Below are positions 16,839 to 24,304 of a stretch of DNA of 64,000 nucleotides, piece by piece. The stretch spans positions 2,734,501 to 2,798,500 of the forward strand of contig NZ_JAJONA010000001.1 of NCBI RefSeq assembly GCF_024699985.1, in the 5' to 3' direction. The stretch's first letter is position 1, and each line of letters opens with the position of its first letter. The translations under genes and the position numbers were made by a program. The DNA is from Phenylobacterium sp. J367 (GTDB taxonomy: Bacteria; Pseudomonadota; Alphaproteobacteria; Caulobacterales; Caulobacteraceae). The notes below the pieces were generated by a model that had not been told where the DNA came from, did no database searches, and was given only the letters and a program-made list of their open reading frames with translations.

Positions 16839-17507
16839 ATGGACTTCCTGAAACTGCTGCGGAGTTTCGAGGAACTGATCTTCGAGGCGGCCAGCTGGCT
16901 GTTGTTCTATCCCCGGACGCTGTGGCGGATCATGTCACGGCCGCTGGCCGCAATGGCCTATTCCGACGCCGAGCAGTCGGACGACGAGGAGGGCCGCTAC
17001 GACGACGCCATCTCGCCGCCGCTGTTCCTGCTCTTCTCTGTGGTGCTGGTGAACCTCGTGGGCATGGCCCTGCACGTGCCGACGCCGCACGTGGACTCCA
17101 CCCTGGGCGCGGCGGTGTCCAATTCCCCGCAGAACCTCGCGCTCTTCCGGGCGCTGATCTTCAGCCTGATCCCACTCGTCTCGGCCGCAACGCTGGTGCG
17201 CGAGCAGAACATCCGCCTGGCCCGCGAGACGCTGCGGCCGCCGTTCTACGCCCAGTGTTACCTGGCCGCGGCGGTGTCCATCTTCGTGGGCTTCGGCAGC
17301 GTGATCCTCCAGCGGCCCGACCTGCCCAATGCGCTTGGCCTGGCGATCATGCTGGCCGGCGCGACCTGGTTCGGGGCCGTCCAGACGCGCTGGTTCTCCA
17401 GGACGCTCAGCGTCCGCTGGCCGCGCGGCCTGTGGCTCACAGTGTGGTCCGTGGTCAGGGCGCTGGGCTACATGCTGCTGATCGTCGTGCCCGTCGCGCT
17501 GCTCTGA
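16839..17507 (+). CDS. Yip1-like multi-pass membrane protein
   Basis: A 222-residue protein with an amphipathic N-terminal region (FYPRTLWRIMSRPLAAMAYS) and about five membrane segments (from residue 62). The layout resembles bacterial Yip1/DUF1282-type proteins, sometimes encoded near envelope and permease genes. It is the first non-phage gene after the terminase. No functional residues can be named. Confidence 0.6.
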   Translation: MDFLKLLRSFEELIFEAASWLLFYPRTLWRIMSRPLAAMAYSDAEQSDDEEGRYDDAISPPLFLLFSVVLVNLVGMALHVPTPHVDSTLGAAVSNSPQNLALFRALIFSLIPLVSAATLVREQNIRLARETLRPPFYAQCYLAAAVSIFVGFGSVILQRPDLPNALGLAIMLAGATWFGAVQTRWFSRTLSVRWPRGLWLTVWSVVRALGYMLLIVVPVALL

Positions 17508-17510
17508 GGC

Positions 17511-17882
17511 CTAGAACCGCCGCCTGTCGCCGTCTCCCACCAGGTCGCAGGCGCCACGGAATTTGGTCAGGCCGTCGAGCACGATGCGGCCACTGCGGCG
17601 GTCGATGGTGACGGTCGGGCGGTTGAGGCCATTCAGCCTGAAGCGGCCGGCGATGCGGTCGGGCGTGACCGAGAGGTCGCTGAGCTCGTACCCGCCGTGG
17701 TCGGAGCCCGAGCTGACCGGCGGGACCATGGACTTGGCCGGCCGGATACGTCCGCGGCCGCCATCGATCTCAAGGGTAAGCGAGGTGTCGTAGTGCTCCT
17801 GGGTCCATTCGATCCGGGACTTGGGTACGTAGCGATCCTGCTTGGGATCCTACTCGTAGCCCGGACAGCGGCGAGCCTTCAT
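17511..17882 (-). pseudogene. Hypothetical protein with in-frame amber codon
   Basis: An open frame from TAG at 17852 down to 17511 has no start codon until ATG 17729, yet reads as good protein (YVPKSRIEWTQEHYDTSLTL, ending GLTKFRGACDLVGDGDRRRF). Upstream in the same frame ATG 17882 gives MKARRCPGYE and then TAG. One base change would give a 123-residue protein. Its C-terminal half looks like a small periplasmic beta protein. Either a nonsense mutation, an error, or a shorter gene from 17729. Confidence 0.4.
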
Positions 17883-17919
17883 GTGGCGCCACGTCTTCCT
17901 GCCGCGACGCGGCGGGCGG

Positions 17920-18090
17920 CTAGACGCGGATGTCGACCAGGCGGCCGGTGCTGGAGCCGGTCAGCGCCCGAGCCGGCGCGGGGGCCTGCTGGGTCTGGAC
18001 CGACTTCTCGGCAGCCCGATCGCGGTCATAGACGACCGGCCGGACCGGGGGGACCGGGAAGAACGTCACGGGTTGGACATTCAGCGACAT
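17920..18090 (-). CDS. Small proline-rich hypothetical protein
   Basis: A 56-residue protein (start MSLNVQPVTFFPVPPVRPVV, end TGSSTGRLVDIRV). No signal peptide or membrane segment. Its Ala/Pro/Gln-rich middle resembles the low-complexity style of the gene at 18642. The start lies 108 bp from the divergent glsB-like gene. Function unknown. Confidence 0.45.
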   Translation of the reverse strand: MSLNVQPVTFFPVPPVRPVVYDRDRAAEKSVQTQQAPAPARALTGSSTGRLVDIRV

Positions 18091-18115
18091 AGCTCGCCTT
18101 GTGACACATCCAGGC

Positions 18116-18130
18116 TTAACTTCACGTTAC
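18116..18130. promoter_or_regulatory. Possible CtrA-type box
   Basis: TTAACTTCACGTTAC fits the CtrA recognition pattern TTAA-N7-TTAA with one mismatch, in the divergent gap between the genes at 18090 and 18198. Weak evidence on its own. Confidence 0.25.
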
Positions 18131-18197
18131 CGGCTGCAACCGGTGCGCGGCGCTTCGCATTTGGGGGTCGACACGACACCTGAAGGGAGAAGAGCTT

Positions 18198-18461
18198 ATG
18201 AGTGGCGTAGGACTGATCATGGCGATCATTATCGGCATCCTGGCCGGTTGGATCGCCGAGAAGGTGATGAAGCGGAACCACGGCCTGCTGACCAATCTGG
18301 TGGTGGGCGTCGTGGGGGCGTTCCTGGGCGCGTTTATCGCCGGGATGCTGAACATCTCGTTCGGCGGCATCCTGGGCAGCCTGCTGGTCGCCACGGCCGG
18401 CGCCATCCTGCTGCTGTTCCTGCTCGGCCTGTTCCAGGGCCGCCGGGGCGTGCTGCGGTAA
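18198..18461 (+). CDS. GlsB/YeaQ/YmgE family stress-response membrane protein
   Basis: An 87-residue protein with three hydrophobic helices and the family pattern GILAGWIAEKVMKR, then LVVGVVGAFLGAF and GGILGSLLVATAGAILLL. These inner-membrane proteins are induced by stress in many bacteria; the molecular role is unclear. A strong SD (GAAGGGAGAAG) precedes the ATG and an intrinsic terminator follows. Confidence 0.85.
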   Translation: MSGVGLIMAIIIGILAGWIAEKVMKRNHGLLTNLVVGVVGAFLGAFIAGMLNISFGGILGSLLVATAGAILLLFLLGLFQGRRGVLR

Positions 18462-18485
18462 GCGACGACCCATCGTCGGAAAGAG

Positions 18486-18515
18486 CCCGCGCCGGCCTCG
18501 CCGGCGCGGGTTTCT
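18486..18515 (+). terminator. Rho-independent terminator
   Basis: CCCGCGCCGGC, loop CTC, GCCGGCGCGGG, then TTTCTTT: a perfect 11-bp stem with a U-rich tail, 25 bases after the glsB-like stop codon. Confidence 0.85.
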
Positions 18516-18641
18516 TTGCGCGGATGGTGAACGGCGCGGCTCTCGGAAAATAAGTTGCGCGCTAAGGATGTTCCTTGGCGAAGCGTCAAGCATACCCGCG
18601 GTATCCCACGCGAAAAGCTCATAAAACATGGTGGGATAACG

Positions 18642-19976
18642 ATGGCGGTTCGCTCCGCGCGGGTGACAAACCCGATGGATCAGGCGCTGGCCGCCCTCGA
18701 GGCCGTGAAGGCCAAGAACACCCAGCGTGCGCAGACGCCGTCGCCGCCGACGCCGGTGATCACGTCGACGAAGCCGGTCGCGCCGACGCCGGTCGCGCCG
18801 ACGCCGGCCGCGGCCGCTCCAGCCACGGCCGCGAACCCGCTGGCCGGATCCACGGTGCAGGCGCTGGTCGAACAGGCCGCGAAGGCCGCCCAGTCGATCG
18901 CCGGCCAGATCAAGGACAAGGCCGAGGCGGCCAAGCCGGACACGACGCCGGGCCAGTCCGCCGCGGAGGCGGCCAAGGCCCTGGCCGAGGCCGCAAAGGC
19001 CGCCGCCGAGGCCGCGAAGGCCAAGGCGGAGAAGGACAAGGCGCCTGCGCCGGCCCCAACCCCGACCCCGCCGGTCGCCGCCCCGCCGCCGCCCCTCGCC
19101 GCGCCGCCTGCCGCCGCGCCGCCGCCCGTGGCGGCGCCTCCAGCGCCGCTGCCAGCGCCGGCGCCGATCGAGACCCGACCGATCACGCCGGTGGAGACCA
19201 GGGACGAGACGCCGCCGCCCGCGGCTCCCGCCGCGCCGGCCGCGGTCCGCCAGGGCGGCCGCGACCGTGGCCGCGACGGGAGGCTCTCGTCGGCGGTGAT
19301 GTCGGTGCTGCTGGCCGTGCAGGAGACGGTGCGCGACGCCAACTCCAGGGATCCGAAGACCACCCTCGGCCAGGCGCTGCATAGCCTCATGGACCTGTTC
19401 GGCGCCGTCGGGCGTGGACAGGGCCGCGGGCACGGGCACGGGCACGGGCAGGGCAACGGCCAGGGTCACGGCCGGCCGCCTCGGCCGCCTCGGCCGCCGC
19501 CGCCGCCGCCTCCGCCGCCGCCGCCGCCGCCGCCTCCGCCGCCGCCTCCGCCTCCGCCTCCGCCGCCGGTGGTGACGCCGCCGCCGGTGGTGACGCCGCC
19601 GCCGCCCGCGCCGCCGCCGCCGGTCGTCGCGCCGCCGCCGCCCGTCGTGGCGCCTCCGGCGCCGCTCCCGCCGCCGCCAGTGACGGCCGAGCAGAGGGCG
19701 ACGCCGAAGTTCGTGGGCTTCGTCCGCGACCGGCTGCACGAACAGCCGCTGGCCCTCTATCCGACCACGCCATTCTCCAAGCGCGTGGCGCCGGCCGAGA
19801 CGAAACGCCGAGAGACCGAGCAGGTCCAGCGGGCCAGCGCGCTAAAGATCGCCACGTCGAAGACGGTGTTCGCGAACCAGGCCGCCCTGCCGCTCATGCA
19901 GGTCATCCAGATGCAGTCCATGCAGTTCCAGGCGGGATTCCAGGCCTCGGCCTATCGCACCCGATGGATATTCTAG
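18642..19976 (+). CDS. Low-complexity protein with long polyproline tract
   Basis: A 444-residue protein from ATG 18642. N-terminal helix (about 1-25), then a Pro/Ala/Thr-rich region, an alanine-lysine helix (about 85-150), a second Pro-rich region, a short ordered part LSSAVMSVLLAVQETV, a Gly-His repeat (RGHGHGHGQGNGQGHGR), about 29 nearly uninterrupted prolines, and an ordered C-terminus rich in Gln and Met (LPLMQVIQMQSMQFQAGF). No signal peptide. The Gly-His repeat could bind metal. Function unknown; codon use is normal, and the frame is open throughout. Confidence 0.6.
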   Translation: MAVRSARVTNPMDQALAALEAVKAKNTQRAQTPSPPTPVITSTKPVAPTPVAPTPAAAAPATAANPLAGSTVQALVEQAAKAAQSIAGQIKDKAEAAKPDTTPGQSAAEAAKALAEAAKAAAEAAKAKAEKDKAPAPAPTPTPPVAAPPPPLAAPPAAAPPPVAAPPAPLPAPAPIETRPITPVETRDETPPPAAPAAPAAVRQGGRDRGRDGRLSSAVMSVLLAVQETVRDANSRDPKTTLGQALHSLMDLFGAVGRGQGRGHGHGHGQGNGQGHGRPPRPPRPPPPPPPPPPPPPPPPPPPPPPPPPVVTPPPVVTPPPPAPPPPVVAPPPPVVAPPAPLPPPPVTAEQRATPKFVGFVRDRLHEQPLALYPTTPFSKRVAPAETKRRETEQVQRASALKIATSKTVFANQAALPLMQVIQMQSMQFQAGFQASAYRTRWIF

Positions 19977-20000
19977 GTTGCAGAGCAGATACTACTCTCG

Positions 20001-20014
20001 GTCGGATATCCGAC
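20001..20014. promoter_or_regulatory. Perfect 14-bp palindrome
   Basis: GTCGGATATCCGAC is an exact palindrome in the 115-bp gap before the small gene at 20092. A dimeric regulator site is plausible; the regulator is unknown. Confidence 0.3.
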
Positions 20015-20091
20015 GATGGTTCAACCGTGCATGGTGCCCGCGCAATCGCGAATGAGTTGCGGCGGTCGGCTTACCGCGTACATATCCGCGC

Positions 20092-20289
20092 ATGGAAGAG
20101 CTCGAACAGCAGATGTTCGCCCTCGAGTTGATCGTCAGCCTGCGGCTGGCGCTGGACCCGCCGGCCGTCCGCCGCCAGCTCGTGGAGGCGATCGGCCGGG
20201 AGACAGCCGACTGCAGCGAGATCGAGGCGCAGATCCGCCGCCGCGCGCTGGAGATCATCCGCGGCGCGGAAGGGCCGGACCTGGTCTGA
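20092..20289 (+). CDS. Small helical hypothetical protein
   Basis: A 65-residue acidic, helical protein: MEELEQQMFALELIVSLRLA with the later RRRALEIIRGAEGPDLV. ATG at 20092 is supported by the open frame and coding bias. No family recognised. Confidence 0.5.
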   Translation: MEELEQQMFALELIVSLRLALDPPAVRRQLVEAIGRETADCSEIEAQIRRRALEIIRGAEGPDLV

Positions 20290-20329
20290 GGGCTTCCGCG
20301 CGCCGCGCGGCCGCCCGATGGGCAGCCGT

Positions 20330-21742
20330 CTAGAGCAGCCGTCCCTGCGGCGGGGCCGCGGCGAACGGGCCGGCCGGCGCGTCGGGCAGGCGGACGCGGA
20401 ACACCGCGCCCGGTCCGCCCTCGACTTCCAGGTCGCCGCCGATCTGCTGGACCATTGAGCGCACCAGCCGCATGCCGAGCCCGGCGCCCGGCGGGTCGGG
20501 CAGCCCAGGGCCGTGGTCGGTGACCGATAGGACCAGGGTGTGGTCGGTGCGGGACAGGCGTACGGCGATCTCGCCGGAGGCCGGGGCGGGATAGGCGTGC
20601 TTGGCGGCGTTGGTGATCAGTTCGTTGACCACCACGCCCAGCGCGACCGCCCGGTCCACCGCCAGGATGGCCGGTTCCGCCGCCAGGGTGATCCGCACGC
20701 GCTCATTCTCGATCACGGAGCCCTCGAGCCGACGGCAGAGGTCCCCCAGGTAGGCGGCGAGGTCGACGTCGTCCTTGCGGCCGGAGCGGCAGAGGCTGGC
20801 GTGGACATCGGAGATGGCGTGGATCCGACCGACCGCCCTCTGGAGCTGGGTCGAGACTTCGGCCGACGCGCCGCGGGCCTGCATGTTCAGCAGCGAGGAC
20901 ACCATGGCGAGGTTGTTCTTCACCCGGTGGTTCAGCTCGTCGAACATCTCCGCCTGGTGCGCCTCGGCCGCCTTCTGGTCGGTGATGTCCTGGACGACCT
21001 GGGCGAACTGTTCGGCCATCACCCGGCTGAGGCGGATCTGGTACCAGCGGCCGGTGGCGGGGCTCTGATATTCGACGCTCACCGGAATGCCGTCGAGCGC
21101 CCGGCCGCAGGCTTGGAGCCAGGCCTCGGAGGCGCGGGGGGTGAGCTCGCTCTGCCGTCGGCCGATAACGCTGGCGTCGAGGCCCAGCAGCCGCAGGATG
21201 GCGGGGTTGGCCTCCAGCACCTGGTAGTCGACGAGGCGGCCGTCGGCGCCGCGCACGGCCTGGAGCAGGGCGAAGCCTTCCGAGACGGTGTCGAAGAGGG
21301 TGCGGTAGCGCAACTCGCGCTCGGCGAGGCGCAGGGTGTTGGCGCGCTGGCGTGCGAGGAGGGCGCGCAGGTACAGGCCGCCCGCCGCGATACAGGCGCC
21401 GGCGAACGCATAGAGGCCGAGGTTGACGGCGACGTGGGCGGGGATCGGGCTGGCGGCCCCGACGGGCTCCAGCATGAACCACCCGCCGAGCAGGCCGCCG
21501 CCCGCCAGCGCGGTCGCCGCGGCGGGCCAACCGCCGGCCAGCGCCGCCGCCATGATCACCGGGTAGAAGAGGCTGAACGCCGTGAGGCCGGGAAAGACCG
21601 CGCCCAGGCGCGCGCGGACCAGGGCGGCCAGCGCCAACAGGGCGAGGGTCAGCGCCTGGGCGAGGGCGCCCCGCAGCAAGGACATGCGTCCTGCCGACCT
21701 GATCGGTCCTTCGCCCCTCATCGCGCCCCACCAGGTCTTCAC
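20330..21742 (-). CDS. Membrane-bound HWE/HisKA_2 histidine kinase with PAS domain
   Basis: A kinase of up to 470 residues. Four hydrophobic segments (about 25-125) form a DUF4118-like membrane domain, then a PAS domain (about 145-255), then the HisKA_2 box with H272 in DELNHRVKNNLAMV. The HATPase part has VNELITNAAKHAYP and TDHGPGLPDPPGAGLGMRLV. The start may be GTG 21742 or an ATG at 21721 or 21685. No cognate regulator adjoins it, so an orphan sensor, perhaps feeding PhyR. Confidence 0.9.
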   Translation of the reverse strand: MKTWWGAMRGEGPIRSAGRMSLLRGALAQALTLALLALAALVRARLGAVFPGLTAFSLFYPVIMAAALAGGWPAAATALAGGGLLGGWFMLEPVGAASPIPAHVAVNLGLYAFAGACIAAGGLYLRALLARQRANTLRLAERELRYRTLFDTVSEGFALLQAVRGADGRLVDYQVLEANPAILRLLGLDASVIGRRQSELTPRASEAWLQACGRALDGIPVSVEYQSPATGRWYQIRLSRVMAEQFAQVVQDITDQKAAEAHQAEMFDELNHRVKNNLAMVSSLLNMQARGASAEVSTQLQRAVGRIHAISDVHASLCRSGRKDDVDLAAYLGDLCRRLEGSVIENERVRITLAAEPAILAVDRAVALGVVVNELITNAAKHAYPAPASGEIAVRLSRTDHTLVLSVTDHGPGLPDPPGAGLGMRLVRSMVQQIGGDLEVEGGPGAVFRVRLPDAPAGPFAAAPPQGRLL

Positions 21743-22065
21743 GGCATGGCGAAAATCCTAGGCCGAGATTTCACGGCTTGGCGACCCAGGGTTTTCCCTT
21801 AGGCGCGAGTGTTCGCGTGTGTCTTATCAAATGGCAGGACCGCGGCGCCGGTAAAGACTCGCGATGCGCACGGTCGATCCTGGATGACAGTGAAGCAAGT
21901 CGTCGTGAATCGGGGTCGAATCTTGCCGCTCAGCACCTTCGGACAACTTGCGCGAGCAGAGCCCCGCGTGCGCTTGGGTCGCAGTCCGGCGAAAGGCCCG
22001 CGATCTGCCGCCACCGCGGCGCCGGGCTTGCTGCGGGGGAGGCCAGAACCGTCCGGGAGACCCTG

Positions 22066-22245
22066 ATGCGCCAGTTCGAGACAGCTTTCGCCCCGATGCG
22101 GGACGCCGATCCCGCCGTGGCCCGCCTGATCCAGACCGAGCTCCACGCCGGCGAGGCCATGGCGGTGGCGATCCATGTGCGCGAGGGCCTGATCCGGCTG
22201 GCCGCGGCCAACGGCGACGCCCGGCGGGAGAGCCGCGCGGCCTGA
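22066..22245 (+). CDS. Small hypothetical protein
   Basis: A 59-residue protein from ATG 22066 (MRQFETAFAPMRDADPAVAR), helical with a basic end. The frame stays open upstream but that part looks non-coding. No family recognised; first of three small same-strand genes. Confidence 0.4.
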   Translation: MRQFETAFAPMRDADPAVARLIQTELHAGEAMAVAIHVREGLIRLAAANGDARRESRAA

Positions 22246-22311
22246 CAGGGGTTGCGTCGCGGGCGGCCTGCGGCTTGTTGGAGGCCTGGGGTCGACGAGG
22301 GCGCAGGACGC

Positions 22312-22599
22312 ATGGACGAGACGGGACGGATCCTTTCGCTGGAGGCTCAGCTCGCCGACGCCCAGCGCGCGCTGACCGCCCACGACTTCCTGCTCCGCGC
22401 CCTGCTCGCGGAACTGGCGCTTTCGGACGCCGCGGCCTTCCGCAGCCTGGTCGAGGGCTTCCAGAGGACCGGCTTCTACCGCGCGAAGATCGACGCCCCC
22501 GACCTCACCCGCGAGGTGGCGGGCGAGATCACCGACCTGCTCGACGAGGTGGCGGGCACGGTGGCGGCCCGGCGGCCCGTGGGGGGATCGACCGGATGA
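22312..22599 (+). CDS. Small hypothetical protein
   Basis: A 95-residue protein from ATG 22312: SLEAQLADAQRALTAHDFLL, then FQRTGFYRAKIDAPDLTREV. Predominantly helical; the FYRAKIDAPDLTRE part looks conserved-type but no family is recognised. Second of three small genes downstream of the membrane kinase. Confidence 0.5.
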   Translation: MDETGRILSLEAQLADAQRALTAHDFLLRALLAELALSDAAAFRSLVEGFQRTGFYRAKIDAPDLTREVAGEITDLLDEVAGTVAARRPVGGSTG

Positions 22600-22635
22600 G
22601 GGGTGATCAAATCTCGATGTAACAATGACGCGAGA

Positions 22636-22660
22636 GGAACGCTGGTCGACCACCGGCGTT
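22636..22660 (+). promoter_or_regulatory. EcfG-type promoter
   Basis: GGAAC (22636-22640), 16 bases, CGTT (22657-22660), an exact match to the EcfG consensus. It ends 26 bases before the ATG of the helix-hairpin-helix gene, making that gene a likely general-stress target. Confidence 0.65.
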
Positions 22661-22686
22661 GCCCGAGTAAGCCCGGGAATTCCGTC

Positions 22687-22923
22687 ATGACCGACCTGAA
22701 CGCCGCGCCCGCGGACGAACTCGCCACCCTGCCGACCGTGGGGCCTGCCGCCGCCTATGACCTGATCCTCTTCCGGCCCTATCTGAGCTGGGAAGAGGTG
22801 GAGTACGTGCCGGGGTTCAGTCCCGAGCGGGTCGACGAAATCCGGCTGGCCGGCGCGACGCTGGGCTCGCCGGACAGCCGCCGCTGGCTCCTGGAGCGCG
22901 ACCGGCAGGACCTCCAGGCCTAG
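22687..22923 (+). CDS. Helix-hairpin-helix protein (ComEA-like)
   Basis: A 78-residue protein starting MTDLNAAPADELATLPTVGP, the helix-hairpin-helix pattern of ComEA-type non-specific DNA-binding domains, followed by a second hairpin at WEEVEYVPGFSPERVDEIR. No signal peptide, so cytoplasmic. An EcfG-type promoter lies directly upstream, suggesting a role in stress-linked DNA protection; that role is inference. Confidence 0.75.
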   Translation: MTDLNAAPADELATLPTVGPAAAYDLILFRPYLSWEEVEYVPGFSPERVDEIRLAGATLGSPDSRRWLLERDRQDLQA

Positions 22924-22945
22924 CGGCGCCCGGACGCGTCCGGAC

Positions 22946-23446
22946 TCACCAGTTGCAGTGATTGTCGACCCAGAGCGTCAGCGACCCCACCGCCTGGCCC
23001 GCGTCGTGCTGGGTCATGCAGGCCGAGAACGCGCGCTGGAAACGGACGAGGCCCGTCGGGCCGCCGGCCAGCATGATGCGGGCCGTGGCGTTGTCGCCGG
23101 CGGCCGCGGCGCAACTGCGGGCGGCGGCCACCACCTGCGGCGCGGGCGTGGGCGTGAGGAACTCGCCGATCAACTCGCCGCGGCGTTCGGCGACGGCGTA
23201 GCGCTGGGCGGGCTGGAAGAGGGAGAGCAGGCGGCGGCGGCGCGGGCCGACGCATTCCTCGTTGGTGGAGACCCCGGTCCAGAGCCGGTCGGACGGGCCT
23301 TCGAAGCCCACGGACGCCGTCGCCCGCGCGCCGGCCACGGCGACGCCCGCGCCGCTGTCCGCCGCCTGCGCGGCGCCGGCCGACACCGCCAGGGCCATCA
23401 ATGCTCCGAGCCCGAAGGCGCAGAATCGCATCGCGAAAATCCCCAA
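22946..23446 (-). CDS. Secreted hypothetical protein
   Basis: A 166-residue protein with a signal peptide (FGLGALMALAVSAGAAQA). The mature part has four cysteines (EECVG, RSCAA, SACMT, DNHCNW) that could make two disulfides in the periplasm. The start may be ATG 23446 or 23431 (MRFCAFG). No family recognised. Confidence 0.55.
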   Translation of the reverse strand: MGIFAMRFCAFGLGALMALAVSAGAAQAADSGAGVAVAGARATASVGFEGPSDRLWTGVSTNEECVGPRRRRLLSLFQPAQRYAVAERRGELIGEFLTPTPAPQVVAAARSCAAAAGDNATARIMLAGGPTGLVRFQRAFSACMTQHDAGQAVGSLTLWVDNHCNW

Positions 23447-23526
23447 TCCCCGCTCCTTCGACGGCGCCAGAGCTTGGCGGTAGAGTCAATGGAATATTAA
23501 GGGCTTAACGTTAACGGCCCTGCGGT

Positions 23527-23541
23527 GTTCGCATGTTGTTC
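23527..23541 (+). promoter_or_regulatory. LexA (SOS) box
   Basis: GTTCGCATGTTGTTC matches GTTC-N7-GTTC. It lies in the 373-bp gap between the secreted-protein gene and the membrane gene at 23820, which otherwise holds a second LexA box and no supported gene. Confidence 0.55.
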
Positions 23542-23632
23542 TTCATGAGGGTCCCCGCAGCGAGCGCGTCATCAGCGCCGCGGGGGACGGCTCCGAGGCG
23601 ATGCGAAATCCGCCGCCACCGCGAGCGAAGAT

Positions 23633-23647
23633 GTTCGCATTTTGTTC
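23633..23647 (+). promoter_or_regulatory. LexA (SOS) box
   Basis: GTTCGCATTTTGTTC, again GTTC-N7-GTTC, immediately followed by TTGACA (23648-23653), a consensus minus-35 element. The next 50 bp are similar to those after the LexA box at 11583. The membrane-protein gene at 23820 is the likely target. Confidence 0.65.
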
Positions 23648-23819
23648 TTGACATTCGCGCGCGTCTTTGAGAGAGTTGTGTCAGCGTTGATGCGTGCGCC
23701 CGCGGCGGCCTGAGGGCCCCGGCGGGTGCGGTGCGTCGAAGGCGTTGATCGCCACGGACGTGCGGCGCCGCTGGTGGGCGGACCGATCCCAACAGTCTGA
23801 AACGAAGGGGCTGGACGCG

Positions 23820-24195
23820 ATGCGCGGTTGGCGGATGCCGAGTGACGACCTGCCGGTGGGCGACTGGATGCGCGAGCGGGTGCTGAGGCCGGCGGGCGAG
23901 GCGCTGGCGGCGCTGCCACGGCTGGCGCTTGGCGGGGCTGATCGTACCGGCTGCATGGGTCTGGCGGGTTGCGCGTGGCCGGCGGCTTGTGTCCGCCCTG
24001 ACGCTTCGGGGCGCGGCTTTGCTGCTCGCGGTACCCGCGGTCCTGCTCTGGTGGCCGCTGGTCTTTGATCTCGCCAACTTCGAGCTGCGGTTCTTGGACG
24101 TGTTTGCCGGCGCGGCGTTCTTCGCCGGCCTATGGCTCATGTGGCGCTCGCGTCCGCGCCGCCCTGACCCTGCGACTGAGCCCGCCCTGACCTGA
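23820..24195 (+). CDS. Small membrane protein behind LexA boxes (frameshifted)
   Basis: ATG 23820 gives a hydrophilic N-terminus (MPSDDLPVGDWMRERVLRPA). Removing one G from GGGG at 23934-23937 joins it to LIVPAAWVWRVARGRRLVSA and two or three membrane segments (RGAALLLAVPAVLLWWPLVF; AGAAFFAGLWLMW). Corrected length is about 124 residues. Two SOS boxes lie upstream. SOS-induced small membrane proteins in Caulobacter (SidA, DidA) inhibit division; no sequence similarity is claimed here. Confidence 0.5.
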
Positions 24196-24304
24196 CCTGA
24201 GCTCCGGCGCCCGGCGGGCGCCGATCCCGACATTCCCTCGCGGCGTCTGCGCCGCTCACCCCGCCCGGCCGCCGTGCGGGGCGATAGCCTATGGGGCATC
24301 ACCC

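Noticed and set aside
17850..17852. Amber codon read as an amino acid by recoding
   Set aside because: No other in-frame TAG cases and no recoding tRNA seen; a mutation or error is simpler.
19430..19640. Short-period repeats that could suggest CRISPR or a minisatellite
   Set aside because: Period is three bases and in frame with proline and Gly-His codons; no spacers, no cas genes.
18081..19739. 552-residue minus-strand frame rich in Arg/His
   Set aside because: It is the reverse complement of the Pro/Ala-rich gene; long Arg runs reflect CCG codons read backwards.
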